A stretch of 51,806 nucleotides of DNA. Origin: Streptomyces roseochromogenus subsp. oscitans DS 12.976 (lineage in GTDB: Bacteria; Actinomycetota; Actinomycetes; Streptomycetales; Streptomycetaceae). This document shows positions 8,455 to 15,920 of the stretch, piece after piece. A program made the translations under genes and the position numbers. The notes beneath the pieces were generated by a model. The model searched no databases. It was not told the origin of the DNA and saw only the letters and a program-made list of their open reading frames with translations. Position 1 is the first letter of the stretch. Every line of letters starts with the position of its first letter. The DNA is taken from contig NZ_CM002285.1 of NCBI RefSeq assembly GCF_000497445.1, positions 71,123-122,928 on the forward strand, in the 5' to 3' direction.

Positions 8455-9429
8455 ATGGTGGATACGACGACGGCGCCGACGGCTGCCGACGTCTGGCTGC
8501 TGGCCCGGGAGAACCCGTTCCCTTTATTGCGCTCGACCCAGGAGCTGGTTGACGCTCTCGGCGTGGCGTACGGCGACCGCTTCGTCTCCTGGCGCACCGA
8601 CGAGCTGGTCTTCGGCGTCCAGGGCGGGAAGCTGTTCCTGCGCACCCTCGGCGGTCTGGACGTGCCCGCGCCGAAGGTGGTGTGCGTGCGGCAGGTGCCC
8701 GGCTCCATGCGCCACGACCGTGAGGTGACGCTGCTGCGGCATTTGGAGCGCATGGAAGCCGTGCTCCTCAACCCACTGGAAGGGCACATCGCCTCACGGA
8801 ACAAGGTGTGGCAGCTCCAGGAACTGGCCCTGGCTGGGCTGCCCGTGCCCGACACCCTCTCGTACGCCACCGCGCCCCTGGACGGCGTGCTGCGCATCCG
8901 GGGTCTGGATGCTCCGTACGTGGTCAAGGCCGTCAACGGCTACCAGGGGAAGCGGGTGTTCCTCGCCTCCGACATGCCCCTGCTGCGCGACCTGGCGGGC
9001 TCACTGGACCAGAAGGCACCGCTCCTCCTCCAGGAGTACGTGACCGCTTCGCACGGCCGTGACCTGAGGGTGGTCGTGGTGGACGGGAAGCCCGTGGGAG
9101 CCGAGGTGCGTACCTCCCCCAGCGGTACGCTCGTCTCGAACCTCGCCCGGGGCGGCCGTCCCACCCTGTGCCTGGGCCGCCATCCGCGGGCGGAGGCCCT
9201 GGCCGTTGCCGCGGCCCGTACGGCCGGGCTCGTCATCGCGGGCGTGGACCTCCTCTTCGACTCCGAGGACTCGGACGACGAGGACGCCTTCGTCGTCTGC
9301 GAGGTCAACTCCGTGCCCGGCTGGCGCCCGGGGATGACGGAGGTCGTGCCTGCCGTCCTCAGGACCGTCGACCGCGCCCTGCGGACATGGTCCGCTCACA
9401 GCTCCTTGCCCGGGGCCGACGGACCCTGA
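8455..9429 (+). CDS. RimK-like ATP-grasp ligase
   Basis: 324 residues from ATG 8455, preceded by GGGAGAAGAG. The open frame extends upstream to 8119 but that part looks non-coding. Domains: N-terminal region with SWRTDELVFGVQGGKLFLRT; a helix NPLEGHIASRNKVWQLQELA where RimK proteins have the hinge before the ATP-grasp fold; PYVVKAVNGYQGKRVFLASD containing the ATP-binding Lys and glycine loop; LLQEYVTASHGRDLRVVVVD; and the metal-binding end FVVCEVNSVPGWRPG, with Glu and Asn. RimK-type enzymes join amino acids to the C-terminus or side chains of proteins and small molecules, using ATP. Neighbours are IS remnants, so the acceptor is unknown; no precursor peptide gene is evident. Confidence 0.85.
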   Translation: MVDTTTAPTAADVWLLARENPFPLLRSTQELVDALGVAYGDRFVSWRTDELVFGVQGGKLFLRTLGGLDVPAPKVVCVRQVPGSMRHDREVTLLRHLERMEAVLLNPLEGHIASRNKVWQLQELALAGLPVPDTLSYATAPLDGVLRIRGLDAPYVVKAVNGYQGKRVFLASDMPLLRDLAGSLDQKAPLLLQEYVTASHGRDLRVVVVDGKPVGAEVRTSPSGTLVSNLARGGRPTLCLGRHPRAEALAVAAARTAGLVIAGVDLLFDSEDSDDEDAFVVCEVNSVPGWRPGMTEVVPAVLRTVDRALRTWSAHSSLPGADGP

Positions 9430-9439
9430 GCGCGGCAGC

Positions 9440-9626
9440 TGCGTGTGATCGACCACGACGGCAGGAAGGTCCTCGCTGTCGAAGTCTCCGGCGGGGCCAG
9501 ATGTATGCCTACCGCGACGGACAGCGCGCGGAGTTCTGCGTCCGCGTCGGCCCGAACACGCTGCTCGCACGCCACCATGAGATCGCCGCCGGATTCCGGC
9601 AGGCTCCGACCGTCACAAGGTTCTGA
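9440..9626 (+). pseudogene. Remnant resembling the end of an AlbA_2 (Schlafen-type) domain
   Basis: Two plus frames joined near 9497 give VIDHDGRKVLAVEVSGG and QMYAYRDGQRAEFCVRVGPN, TLLARHHEIAAGFRQ. The order VLxVEV...FxVRxGxxTxxA is that of the C-terminal strand region of AlbA_2 putative DNA-binding domains. Only about 60 codons survive. Assignment is tentative. Confidence 0.35.
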
Positions 9627-9635
9627 AAAGTTGTG

Positions 9636-10125
9636 TCACATCTCCTTTCTGCAGGTCACGGCGTTATGAGGTGGGCGGCGGGACATGAGGGTGATGAACG
9701 CCCACTGGATGTTCGTGGCCACGTCAGGCTGCACGTGGCAGCAGTTGCCGTCAGCGTCGTTTGGGCCGTCGGCGGCGACGGCCCACCGGTGTTTCTCCGA
9801 GTGGACGAAGGCCAGGGTGTGCGTCAAACCCCACCGCCTGGTCCTTGACAAGCTCGGTTCTCGCGGAGAGTTGGACTGGTCCCGATGCGCGGTCGACTCG
9901 GTGAACATGCGGGCCTTGAAAAAAGGGGGACCTGACGGGCCCGAATCCTGTAGACCGGGGCGAGTACGGCATCGAAGATGCACTTAATCACCGAGCGGAC
10001 CGGTCTACCCCTGTCCATCAGTATCGCTGGGGCGAACCTGCACGACAGCCAGGCCCTGATCCCCCTGGTGAAGGGCATACCACCGATCCGCTCCCGCCGC
10101 GGACGCAGACGGCGCAGGCCCTGTG
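9636..10125 (+). pseudogene. IS5-family transposase fragment, frameshifted and truncated
   Basis: First frame: SGCTWQQLPSASFGPSAATA, HRCFSEWTKARVCVKPHRLV, LDKLGSRGELDWSRCAVDSV, NMRALKKG; frame change near 9935 in a run of A/G; second frame: MHLITERTGLPLSISIAGAN, LHDSQALIPLVKGIPPIRS. Asp in AVDSVN is the first catalytic residue. The last third, with the other Asp and Glu, is absent. At 9636-9700 the opposite strand shows FITLMSRRPPHNAV, possibly the tail of another IS5 element in inverted orientation. Confidence 0.7.
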
Positions 10126-10288
10126 AGGGTACTGAACCGGTCGCGTTTGTCGGCGCAGATGGTGTGACGGGTGGGGTTGGTAGTGGCTTGCGCCTGTCTC
10201 ATCCCTGGACGCCCCTGTCTGTGCCGTGCTTCCGCGGGGCAAGATGCACGCCTGAGCGCACGCCCCCAACCGGCAGTACGTCCAGGTC

Positions 10289-11132
10289 ATGACGGCACGT
10301 CGCGCGTATCCGAGTGATCTGTCCGATGCCCGTTGGGAGTTGATCGAGCCGGTGCTGTCCGCTCGGCGCTTCGAACGCCGGGGCCGGGACCCTGGACTTC
10401 GGCCGGCCGCCTCGGCACGACCTGCGCGAGATCATGAACCCGATCCTGTACGTGGACCGCACCGGCTGCCAGTGGGCCTACCTCCCGCACGACTTCCCGC
10501 CCCACCAGACGGTCTACGGCTACTTCGCCAAATGGCAGACCGACGGCATCTTCGCCCAGCTCAACGGCCTATTACGGGAGTTGGTGCGCCAGCAGGAGGA
10601 CAAGCACCGCCACCCTTCGGCCTGCGTGATCGACGCCCAGAGCGTCAAGACCTCCACCCCTGTCCCCGCCAAGTCGCAAGGCATCGACGCGGGCAAGAAG
10701 ATCGTAGGCCGCAAGCGCAGCATCATCACCGACACCCTCGGCCTGCTGCTCGCGGTGCTGGTCACTGCCGCCGGCGTCCAGGACTCCACCGCTGGTCGCG
10801 CCCTGCTCGAGCAGGCCGCCACCGACCACCCCACCCTGCGCAAGGTCTGGGTCGACGGCGGCTACCGCAAGCACTTCGTCGAGCACGCCGCCGCCCTCGG
10901 CATCGACCTGGAAATCGTCCAGCGCGCCCCCGGGACCAGGGGATTCACCCCGATCCCGAAACGCTGGGCCGTGGGGCGGACCTACGGCTGGCTCATGCTC
11001 CACCGCCGCCTGGTCCGCGACTACGAAACCCACCCGCACCGCTCCCAAGCCGTGATCCACCTGGCCATGACCGACCTCATGGCTCGCCCCCTCACCGGCG
11101 AGACCACCATATCCTGGCACGACCCGAAATAA
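10289..11132 (+). pseudogene. IS5-family transposase with a frameshift and a lost catalytic Glu
   Basis: Starts at ATG 10289 (MTARRAYPSDLSDARWELIE); after about 33 codons the frame shifts, and from FGRPPRHDLREIMNPILYVD onward it is open to 11132. IDAQSVKTS and VWVDGGYRKHF carry the two Asp residues. In the third motif the family sequence is [RK]RWVVERTxGWL; here it is KRWAVGRTYGWL, with GGG at 10974-10976 in place of a Glu codon. Some IS5 subgroups use programmed frameshifting, so the shift alone would not be fatal, but the missing Glu should abolish catalysis. Confidence 0.8.
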
Positions 11133-11223
11133 CCCAATCAAATCCGCATTCCGGGATGAAACAACGGGAGAAAACGACCTCTAAGACCGCGTCCTACGTG
11201 GTGAGGCGGTCGTTGGGCTGTGC

Positions 11224-11765
11224 ATGGGGCGGGGTACGTGGAGTTGGATTGTTCCGGACGGGTTGTGGGAGATCGCGAAGCCGTTGATCCCTCCGGCGAG
11301 GGTTCGGCCGCAGGACGGCGGGACGCAGGACACGCCTGATGAGACTCTGTTCGCGGCGATCATCTGCGTGCTGGTCAGCGGCTGTGCCTGGCGGGCACCG
11401 CCTCCCTGCTTCGGCATGTCGAAGTCCACAGCCCACCGCCGGTTCCTGATCTGGTCCAGAGCCGGCGTTTGGGGCCGTCTGCACGAGGCGGTCTGCACCG
11501 GCTCGACGACGCCGGCCTCATCGACGTCACCCGCGTCGTCCTCGACACCGCCCACGTCAGGGCGAAAAGGAAGGCGAACACACAGGTCCGAGCTCCGTGG
11601 ACCGGGGTAAGCCGGGTTCCAAGATGCACGTACTGTCGGACGCGAACGGACTGCCCATGGTCGAGGGTCACCAAACGAGACACGACCCTCACCACGGCCG
11701 GCACTTCAAGCCCCAGCGCCTCCACGCGGATAAGGCATACGACCGCCCGGACCTGCAGAAATGGT
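11224..11765 (+). pseudogene. Second IS5-family transposase, internally deleted
   Basis: Frame one: WSWIVPDGLWEIAKPLIPPA, TLFAAIICVLVSGCAWRAPP, STAHRRFLIWSRAGVWGRLH; frame two from about 11500: HRLDDAGLIDVTRVVLDTAH, VRAKRK; frame three: RGKPGSKMHVLSDANGLP followed directly by MVEGHQTRHDPHHG and LHADKAYDRPDLQKW. Between NGLP and MVEG about 18 residues expected in this subgroup are missing. The element stops near 11765 against the lectin gene, so its 3' part is gone. It is a different IS5 subgroup from the copy at 10289. Confidence 0.75.
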
Positions 11766-11778
11766 GGTCCGGCCCAAC

Positions 11779-11957
11779 GGACGGCCGCGCCGGGCGCGTA
11801 CGCAACGGTGCAGGACGACGGCAACATCGTCGTCTACGAGCAGGCGAGCACCACACCGCTGTGGGCGAGCGGCACCAACGCCCGCCCGCAGACCACCCAC
11901 TCCGGCAACACCCTCAAGCCCGGCTGGTGGACGCAGGGCACCTACACCCGCCTGGTC
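11779..11957 (+). pseudogene. Bulb-type (D-mannose) lectin gene, 5' part, interrupted by the transposon
   Basis: The frame reads PGAYATVQDDGNIVVYEQAS, TTPLWASGTNARPQTTHSGN and LKPGWWTQGTYTRLV, ending at the transposon. QDDGNIVVY and LWASGT are B_lectin repeat motifs (QxDxNxVxY). The other half of the gene lies at 18718 on the same strand. With one copy of the target duplication removed, LV (CTG GTC) continues directly into MQTDGN, in frame. The N-terminus of the gene was already lost by the junction to the IS5 remnant. Such lectin domains bind mannose-type sugars and are often secreted. Confidence 0.8.
11953..11957. repeat. Target-site duplication, left copy (TGGTC)
   Basis: TGGTC directly abuts the left inverted repeat; the identical TGGTC abuts the right repeat at 18718-18722. 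Five base pairs is the usual duplication length for Tn3-family insertion. Both copies code for the same part of the lectin frame. Confidence 0.93.
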
Positions 11958-11995
11958 GGCCCCGGACTCCCAGCTCTGTCCCCAGGGGCAAAGTA
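11958..11995 (+). repeat. Left terminal inverted repeat (38 bp)
   Basis: Starts GGCCCCGGACTCCCAGCTCT and ends GGGGCAAAGTA. It is identical over all 38 bases to the reverse complement of 18680-18717. The tnpR stop codon lies 2 bp inside its inner edge. Confidence 0.95.
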
Positions 11996-11996
11996 G

Positions 11997-12925
11997 CTAC
12001 GAGTGATGCTCAGGCCGTGGATCGACGAGGGTGCCGACCCGGTTCTCGTACTCGCGGCGGGCTTTGCGCTGGGCTGGGACCGCCGGGACGCCCTGGGCGC
12101 CGTCGAGCGGTTGGCAGCGGGCGAGGAACTGGCGGTGCACGGCGGGGGCGGCGGTGACGCGGAGGGTGTAGCCCTGGCCGCGCCGCACGGTCACCCCGTG
12201 GTCGAGCGCGGCGCGCTCGGTGGGCTCCAGTTCGGTGGTGCGGAGGAAGTCGGCGACCTTGCCGGGCATGTCGAGGGTGACTGGCAGTTCCGGGGCCGGG
12301 GCGTCTTCGCGGCCGGCGGTGGTGTGGTCGGGCATGAGGTCAGCGACGGCGGTGCGGCTGACGCCGTGGTCGCGGGCGAGGGCGGCGATCGAGCGGCCCT
12401 GAAGGTAGGCGGTGCGGACGGTGTCGGTCTTGTCGGGCGGGACGGCAGAGCGGCGGCCGCCCTTGCTGCCTTTGGCCTCGGCGGCGCGCAGTCCGTCGTA
12501 GGTCAGCTCTCGTTGGAGGTCGCGCTGGAGTTCGCCGGCGGCGGCGAGAGTCTGCACCATGAACTTCACGGTGGACAGCAGTTAGCCGGTGCGCGGGTGG
12601 CGGGCGGTGAGGTCCATCGCGGAGAACGCGCCGTCGTGGATGCGCAGTGCCGCCTGGTCGCGGTGGAGGACGTCGAGCACGTCAAGGATGTTTCCGGTGC
12701 CGCGTACGAGGCGGAACATCTCGGAGATGTGCACGGTGTCGCCCGGCCGCGCGTAGTCGAGGAGCGCGCGGAACTTCGGGCGCTGAAGGGGTGGAGGCGG
12801 CTGGAGGGACCGCCGTCCTCCTCGAAGACGACCGGGTCCTCGATCTCAGCCTCCGCCAGGACGAGATTCTGCCGGGCGGTCGACTGCTGGTCGGTCGAGA
12901 CCCGCCTGTAGACCAGGTTCGCCAC
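11997..12925 (-). pseudogene. tnpR: Serine resolvase TnpR of the Tn3 element, inactivated
   Basis: GTG at 12925 begins VANLVYRRVSTDQQSTARQN, with the catalytic serine in YRRVSTDQQS. After a frameshift near 12785, pieces of the catalytic domain follow in other frames (ISEMFRLVRGTGNILDVLDV). A TAA at 12583-12585 then stands where related proteins have Glu in RTGELLSTVKFMVQTLAAAG. The last frame holds FMVQTLAAAGELQRDLQREL, a helix-turn-helix (RSIAALARDHGVSR) and an unusual C-terminal extension of about 100 residues with repeated Ala/Pro/Arg. Resolvases of this family resolve cointegrates at res. With one frameshift and one nonsense codon it should be inactive. Confidence 0.85.
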
Positions 12926-12944
12926 CGAAGGGCCCCTTCCAGAC

Positions 12945-13085
12945 GGAGGCTCGGACCCTACCTGTCATCAAACCCTGTCAGCAATTGCCATCGGATCTGA
13001 TTGGATTCGGGCTGCCGCGGACCCCCGGATTGCACGGGTTCATTGGACGCGCCCGCTACCTGTCGTCAAACGAATGAAGACAGGC
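12945..13085. promoter_or_regulatory. Candidate res (resolution) site upstream of tnpR
   Basis: Directly upstream of tnpR, the 16-bp sequence CTACCTGTC[A/G]TCAAAC occurs twice (12958-12973 and 13056-13071). The second copy extends into TGTCGTCAAACG-AATGAAGACA, a TGTC...GACA dyad like a resolvase subsite. Tn3-family res sites hold two or three such subsites between or beside tnpR and tnpA. A third subsite was not clearly found; TGTCAGCAATTGCC at 12976 is a weak candidate. Confidence 0.5.
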
Positions 13086-13218
13086 TTGGCAGACAGGGGT
13101 GCCGATGTCCAGGCCGTGGGTGGTCTGGACCTGGGCAAGGGGGACCGGTTATCCCGGGTCCAGTGAAGGCCGTAGTAATCGCCAGATGTGGGATCGGGCT
13201 GGCCTCTACCCTGATGCG

Positions 13219-13773
13219 GTGAGCGACTATTCGATGTCAGCCAAGGATGTAGTCGCGCTTGTGGAGCGGCTCGACGCCCACGGCGCAGATGCGTGTATTG
13301 GTGGCGGGTGGGGCGTGGATGCGCTGCTCGGGGAGCAGACGCGAGAACATTCCGACCTTGACGTATGGGCGCCGGCCGCACATCTTGAGCAGTTGTTCGT
13401 CGCGTTTGCTGAGGCTGGTGTCGACCGGATCTTCCCCTGGCCTGGTGACAGGCCGTGGAACTTCGTCTTGCACGACGGCGTTCGGTTGCGGGTCGACTTG
13501 CACCTCTACGAGCCGCTCGCGGACGGATCGCTGCACTACGGATCCGTGGTGGAGGGCGGTCCTTTTCCGGCTGAAGCACTCGCCGGACGTGGTTCGATTG
13601 CCGGGACTGCGGTTCGGTGCGAGTCGGCCGAGTGGGCGGTGCGCTGGCATACCGGCTATCCGGCTCGCGATGTCGATCGCCACGACGTGCCCTTGCTGTG
13701 CCAGCGGTTCGGGATCACCGTGCCTGAGGGCTTCGGGCCGCTTGAGGAGCACTCCCCAAGCGGCCCGGCGTAG
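13219..13773 (+). CDS. Lincosamide-type nucleotidyltransferase (Lnu(A)/ANT(2'')-like)
   Basis: 184 residues from GTG 13219 (an ATG at 13234 is an alternative). Key elements: IGGGWGVDALLGEQTREHSD followed by LDV, giving the GGGW motif (28-31) and the metal-binding Asp46/Asp48 pair; RLRVDLHLYEPL with Asp93 as the likely third carboxylate; and a C-terminal RWHTGYPARDVDRHDV block. That last block aligns with the FHSGYDLTETDHFDI region of Lnu(A), which adenylates lincomycin and clindamycin; ANT(2'')-I aminoglycoside enzymes share the N-terminal part. It is transposon cargo between tnpR and tnpA and is the only intact enzyme gene of the element besides the membrane protein. A resistance role is likely but the antibiotic cannot be read from the sequence. 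Confidence 0.8.
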   Translation: MSDYSMSAKDVVALVERLDAHGADACIGGGWGVDALLGEQTREHSDLDVWAPAAHLEQLFVAFAEAGVDRIFPWPGDRPWNFVLHDGVRLRVDLHLYEPLADGSLHYGSVVEGGPFPAEALAGRGSIAGTAVRCESAEWAVRWHTGYPARDVDRHDVPLLCQRFGITVPEGFGPLEEHSPSGPA

Positions 13774-13905
13774 ACGCAAGGGGCTCCTTCTCGATCGGGG
13801 TCTGCTCGTGCCCGACGCGGGGAGGCTCAGTCTCAATCTGGGGGCTCCGCCAGCCTACGGCACGTTTCCAGCGTATTCCGGCTGCCCTCCCGGAACGCCG
13901 CCCCG

Positions 13906-13980
13906 GGCCGAGTAGCTCAGCGGGTAGAGCGGCGCTACCTGCGTGGCGGAGGTCGCGGGTTCGAACCCCGTCTCACGATC
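13906..13980 (+). tRNA. tRNA-like sequence, probably a decayed or truncated tRNA
   Basis: A normal D-arm (GCTCAGCGGGTAGAGC, 13914-13930) and T-arm (GCGGGTTCGAACCCCGT, 13955-13971) are present at correct spacing, including the T-loop TTCGAAC. The acceptor stem pairs for only three bases (GAG 13910-13912 with CTC 13972-13974), after which the 3' side (ACGA) does not match GGCC. The anticodon arm does not fold normally: GCTAC/GTGGC pairs but with a loop of 4 nt. So it is either a pseudo-tRNA or one whose 3' end was replaced by recombination. It lies in the transposon cargo. Confidence 0.45.
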
Positions 13981-14026
13981 GCCGGACCGATCTTGATTTC
14001 GGGCATATCTTCATCTCGGCGAATCG

Positions 14027-15466
14027 TCAGGTCTTGCGCACGGCGCCGGTGAAGCCGGCGATGAACAGGGTGGCCAACGCCCACGCGGCCAGCTGCAGCA
14101 CCCAGCCCGCGACGGTGAGGGTCTGCCCTGCATGGGTGCCGGTGGGGGCGCACAGGTCCTGCGCCCCCGTCTTGACCGCCGGCAGACCCAGATCCATACC
14201 CACGCCGACCCGCTCCACGATGCTGCAGGGCGTCGTGGGCTTGCTCGCGCGGGCGGTGTGCTCCAGGCCGCCGCCCGGCCCGCCGAGGACGACCGCCAGC
14301 GCGACCGAGCTGGCGAGGACGGCGAACAACAGCAGCAGCGCTCGCCAGGGTTGATAACCGAAGCCGAGGGCCAGCCCGGTGAATCGGGCCCAGGCCCGGT
14401 CACGCCGCCGAAGCCCGCCGCGGTCGATCTGGTCCCGCCGCTGCGCCATGAGAATGTCCCGCACCTCGCTGTCGTGACCGGCCGCCCGGTGGACGGCGGC
14501 CAACTGCTGGTACGGCTGAGCGGAGTAGCCGGGCGTGTGGTCACGCAACAGCTCCAGCCACCGGGACAACCCGACCGGCGCCGGCAGGTCCCCGTAGGTC
14601 AGCCCGTCGATGCCGACCAGGGCCCCCGTGGCCTGACCCGACCGGGTCACCCCGCTGGTGTCCAACCACAGCGAACCGACCGACACGCCGTTCAAGGCGA
14701 GCACGGAGTGTCCGGCGCCGGTTGCCCGAAACCCGGCCCGGAGGAACACGGCTCGGTCGACCCGCAGACCATCGGCATGCAGGGCGGGCCCGGACGTGTT
14801 CGACAGCCGCGCACCGTCGCATGCCAGCCGACCCAGATGGGCGTAGGCGAACCGGACCGTGCCCTGTTCGCCGACGCCGGTGGCCCGGAACCCGTCGCGG
14901 AGGAACACGCTGTGATCGACCCGCAGAAACTCGGCGTGCAGGGCGGGACCGGACGTGTTCGACAGCCGCGCACCGTCGCAATCCAGCAGACCGAGGTGGG
15001 CGCCGAGGAACCGGACCGCGCCGGAAGGTGTGTCGGCGTTGGCAACCGCTCCGCGCATCGTCATCACCGGCGCGGTGAAGCGTGCGGCGTCAACCGGTGG
15101 GTCGTGCGAACCCGCGGGGTGCCCGAAACAGGAACCGTCCAGCACGAGGCCGGGCAGCTGGCTGTCACACAGGTTCAGACCGTCGGGGACGAAGCAGTCG
15201 ACCAGCTCAACCCGCAGATCGCTGGTGATGTTCGCCAGGTCGACGCGGCCGGTGATGCGCGCCCCGCGCAGCCGCAGCCCGTGCGGGTCCGCCTCGATGT
15301 CCCGACGGCCGCGGACCAAGTCACGGATCAACGCCGCCGAGACGGTGTGGGCGCCGTCCCAGGACCGCATCGCGGCCTCGTCGACCGGCCCGTCACCGGC
15401 AAGGTCCAGCATCTCGCCGTCGCGGACCGCGTCGAGCAGGCTCTGCTCCAACCAATCGACTGCCAC
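14027..15466 (-). CDS. Membrane protein with beta-helix-like repeats (pentapeptide-repeat-like)
   Basis: 479 residues if the GTG at 15466 is used (VAVDWLEQSLLDAVRDGEML); sequence further upstream in frame is IS-derived. The first 270 residues are built of LxLxGAxIxGxVDLAN-like turns and contain a near-duplicated block, CDGARLSNTSGPALHAEFLR / CDGARLSNTSGPALHADGLR, each followed by VDxxVFLRxGFRATG. After a helical segment (QQLAAVHRAAGHDSEVRDIL, MAQRRDQIDRG) come two membrane helices (WRALLLLFAVLASSVALAVV and AGWVLQLAAWALATLFIAGF). Streptomyces homologues are often labelled membrane-associated oxidoreductase or pentapeptide-repeat protein without experimental support. It is cargo of the Tn3 element, convergent with the nucleotidyltransferase gene. 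Confidence 0.75.
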   Translation of the reverse strand: MAVDWLEQSLLDAVRDGEMLDLAGDGPVDEAAMRSWDGAHTVSAALIRDLVRGRRDIEADPHGLRLRGARITGRVDLANITSDLRVELVDCFVPDGLNLCDSQLPGLVLDGSCFGHPAGSHDPPVDAARFTAPVMTMRGAVANADTPSGAVRFLGAHLGLLDCDGARLSNTSGPALHAEFLRVDHSVFLRDGFRATGVGEQGTVRFAYAHLGRLACDGARLSNTSGPALHADGLRVDRAVFLRAGFRATGAGHSVLALNGVSVGSLWLDTSGVTRSGQATGALVGIDGLTYGDLPAPVGLSRWLELLRDHTPGYSAQPYQQLAAVHRAAGHDSEVRDILMAQRRDQIDRGGLRRRDRAWARFTGLALGFGYQPWRALLLLFAVLASSVALAVVLGGPGGGLEHTARASKPTTPCSIVERVGVGMDLGLPAVKTGAQDLCAPTGTHAGQTLTVAGWVLQLAAWALATLFIAGFTGAVRKT

Positions 15467-15543
15467 CCGAGCATGCTGGCCTGCCCCACCGCACGACGGC
15501 AAGCACGCCGACACGAGGCACCGTCGAGCCCGCTGGGTCGACT

Positions 15544-15920
15544 TCAGGCAGCTTCTGGCATCACGTAGCCGTGGGGGACGTCGCGGCGTTCGGCGGGACG
15601 GTTCTTGCGGCGGCTGAGCCGTCGTGTCATCAACGTGATCGCCGCCCAGGTGATCAGCGACTCGCTCATCTCGGGCAGGCGTTCGTAGTCGCGGCAGTGG
15701 CGGCGGGCTCTCATGATCCACGACCAGGACCGTTCCACCACCCACCTGCGCGGGAGCACGACGAAGCCCTTGGCCTCCGGCGGGCGCCGCACCGTCTTGG
15801 TGGTGATGTCGAGGTACTTCTTCGCCCAGGGCACCAGACCGTTCTTGGCGTAGGCGGTGTCGGCCCAGACGATGGCGATCTCCGGGTGCAGCAGGGCCAG
15901 ACGGAACAGCAACTGCCCCG
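15544..15920 (-). pseudogene. IS5-family transposase C-terminal fragment within the transposon
   Basis: The frame reads HPEIAIVWADTAYAKNGLVP, WAKKYLDITTKTVRRP, RRWVVERSWSWIMRARRHCR, DYERLPEMSESLITWAAITL, MTRRLSRRK. The second Asp (WADTAY) and the Glu (VVERSW) are kept, but the N-terminal half is cut off where the tnpA stop begins (15921). An IS5 copy therefore entered the element next to tnpA and later lost its 5' half. Confidence 0.8.

Noticed and set aside
14132..15568. Open plus-strand frame of 478 codons
   Set aside because: Antisense shadow of the beta-helix-like membrane protein; the plus-strand translation has no recognisable motif.
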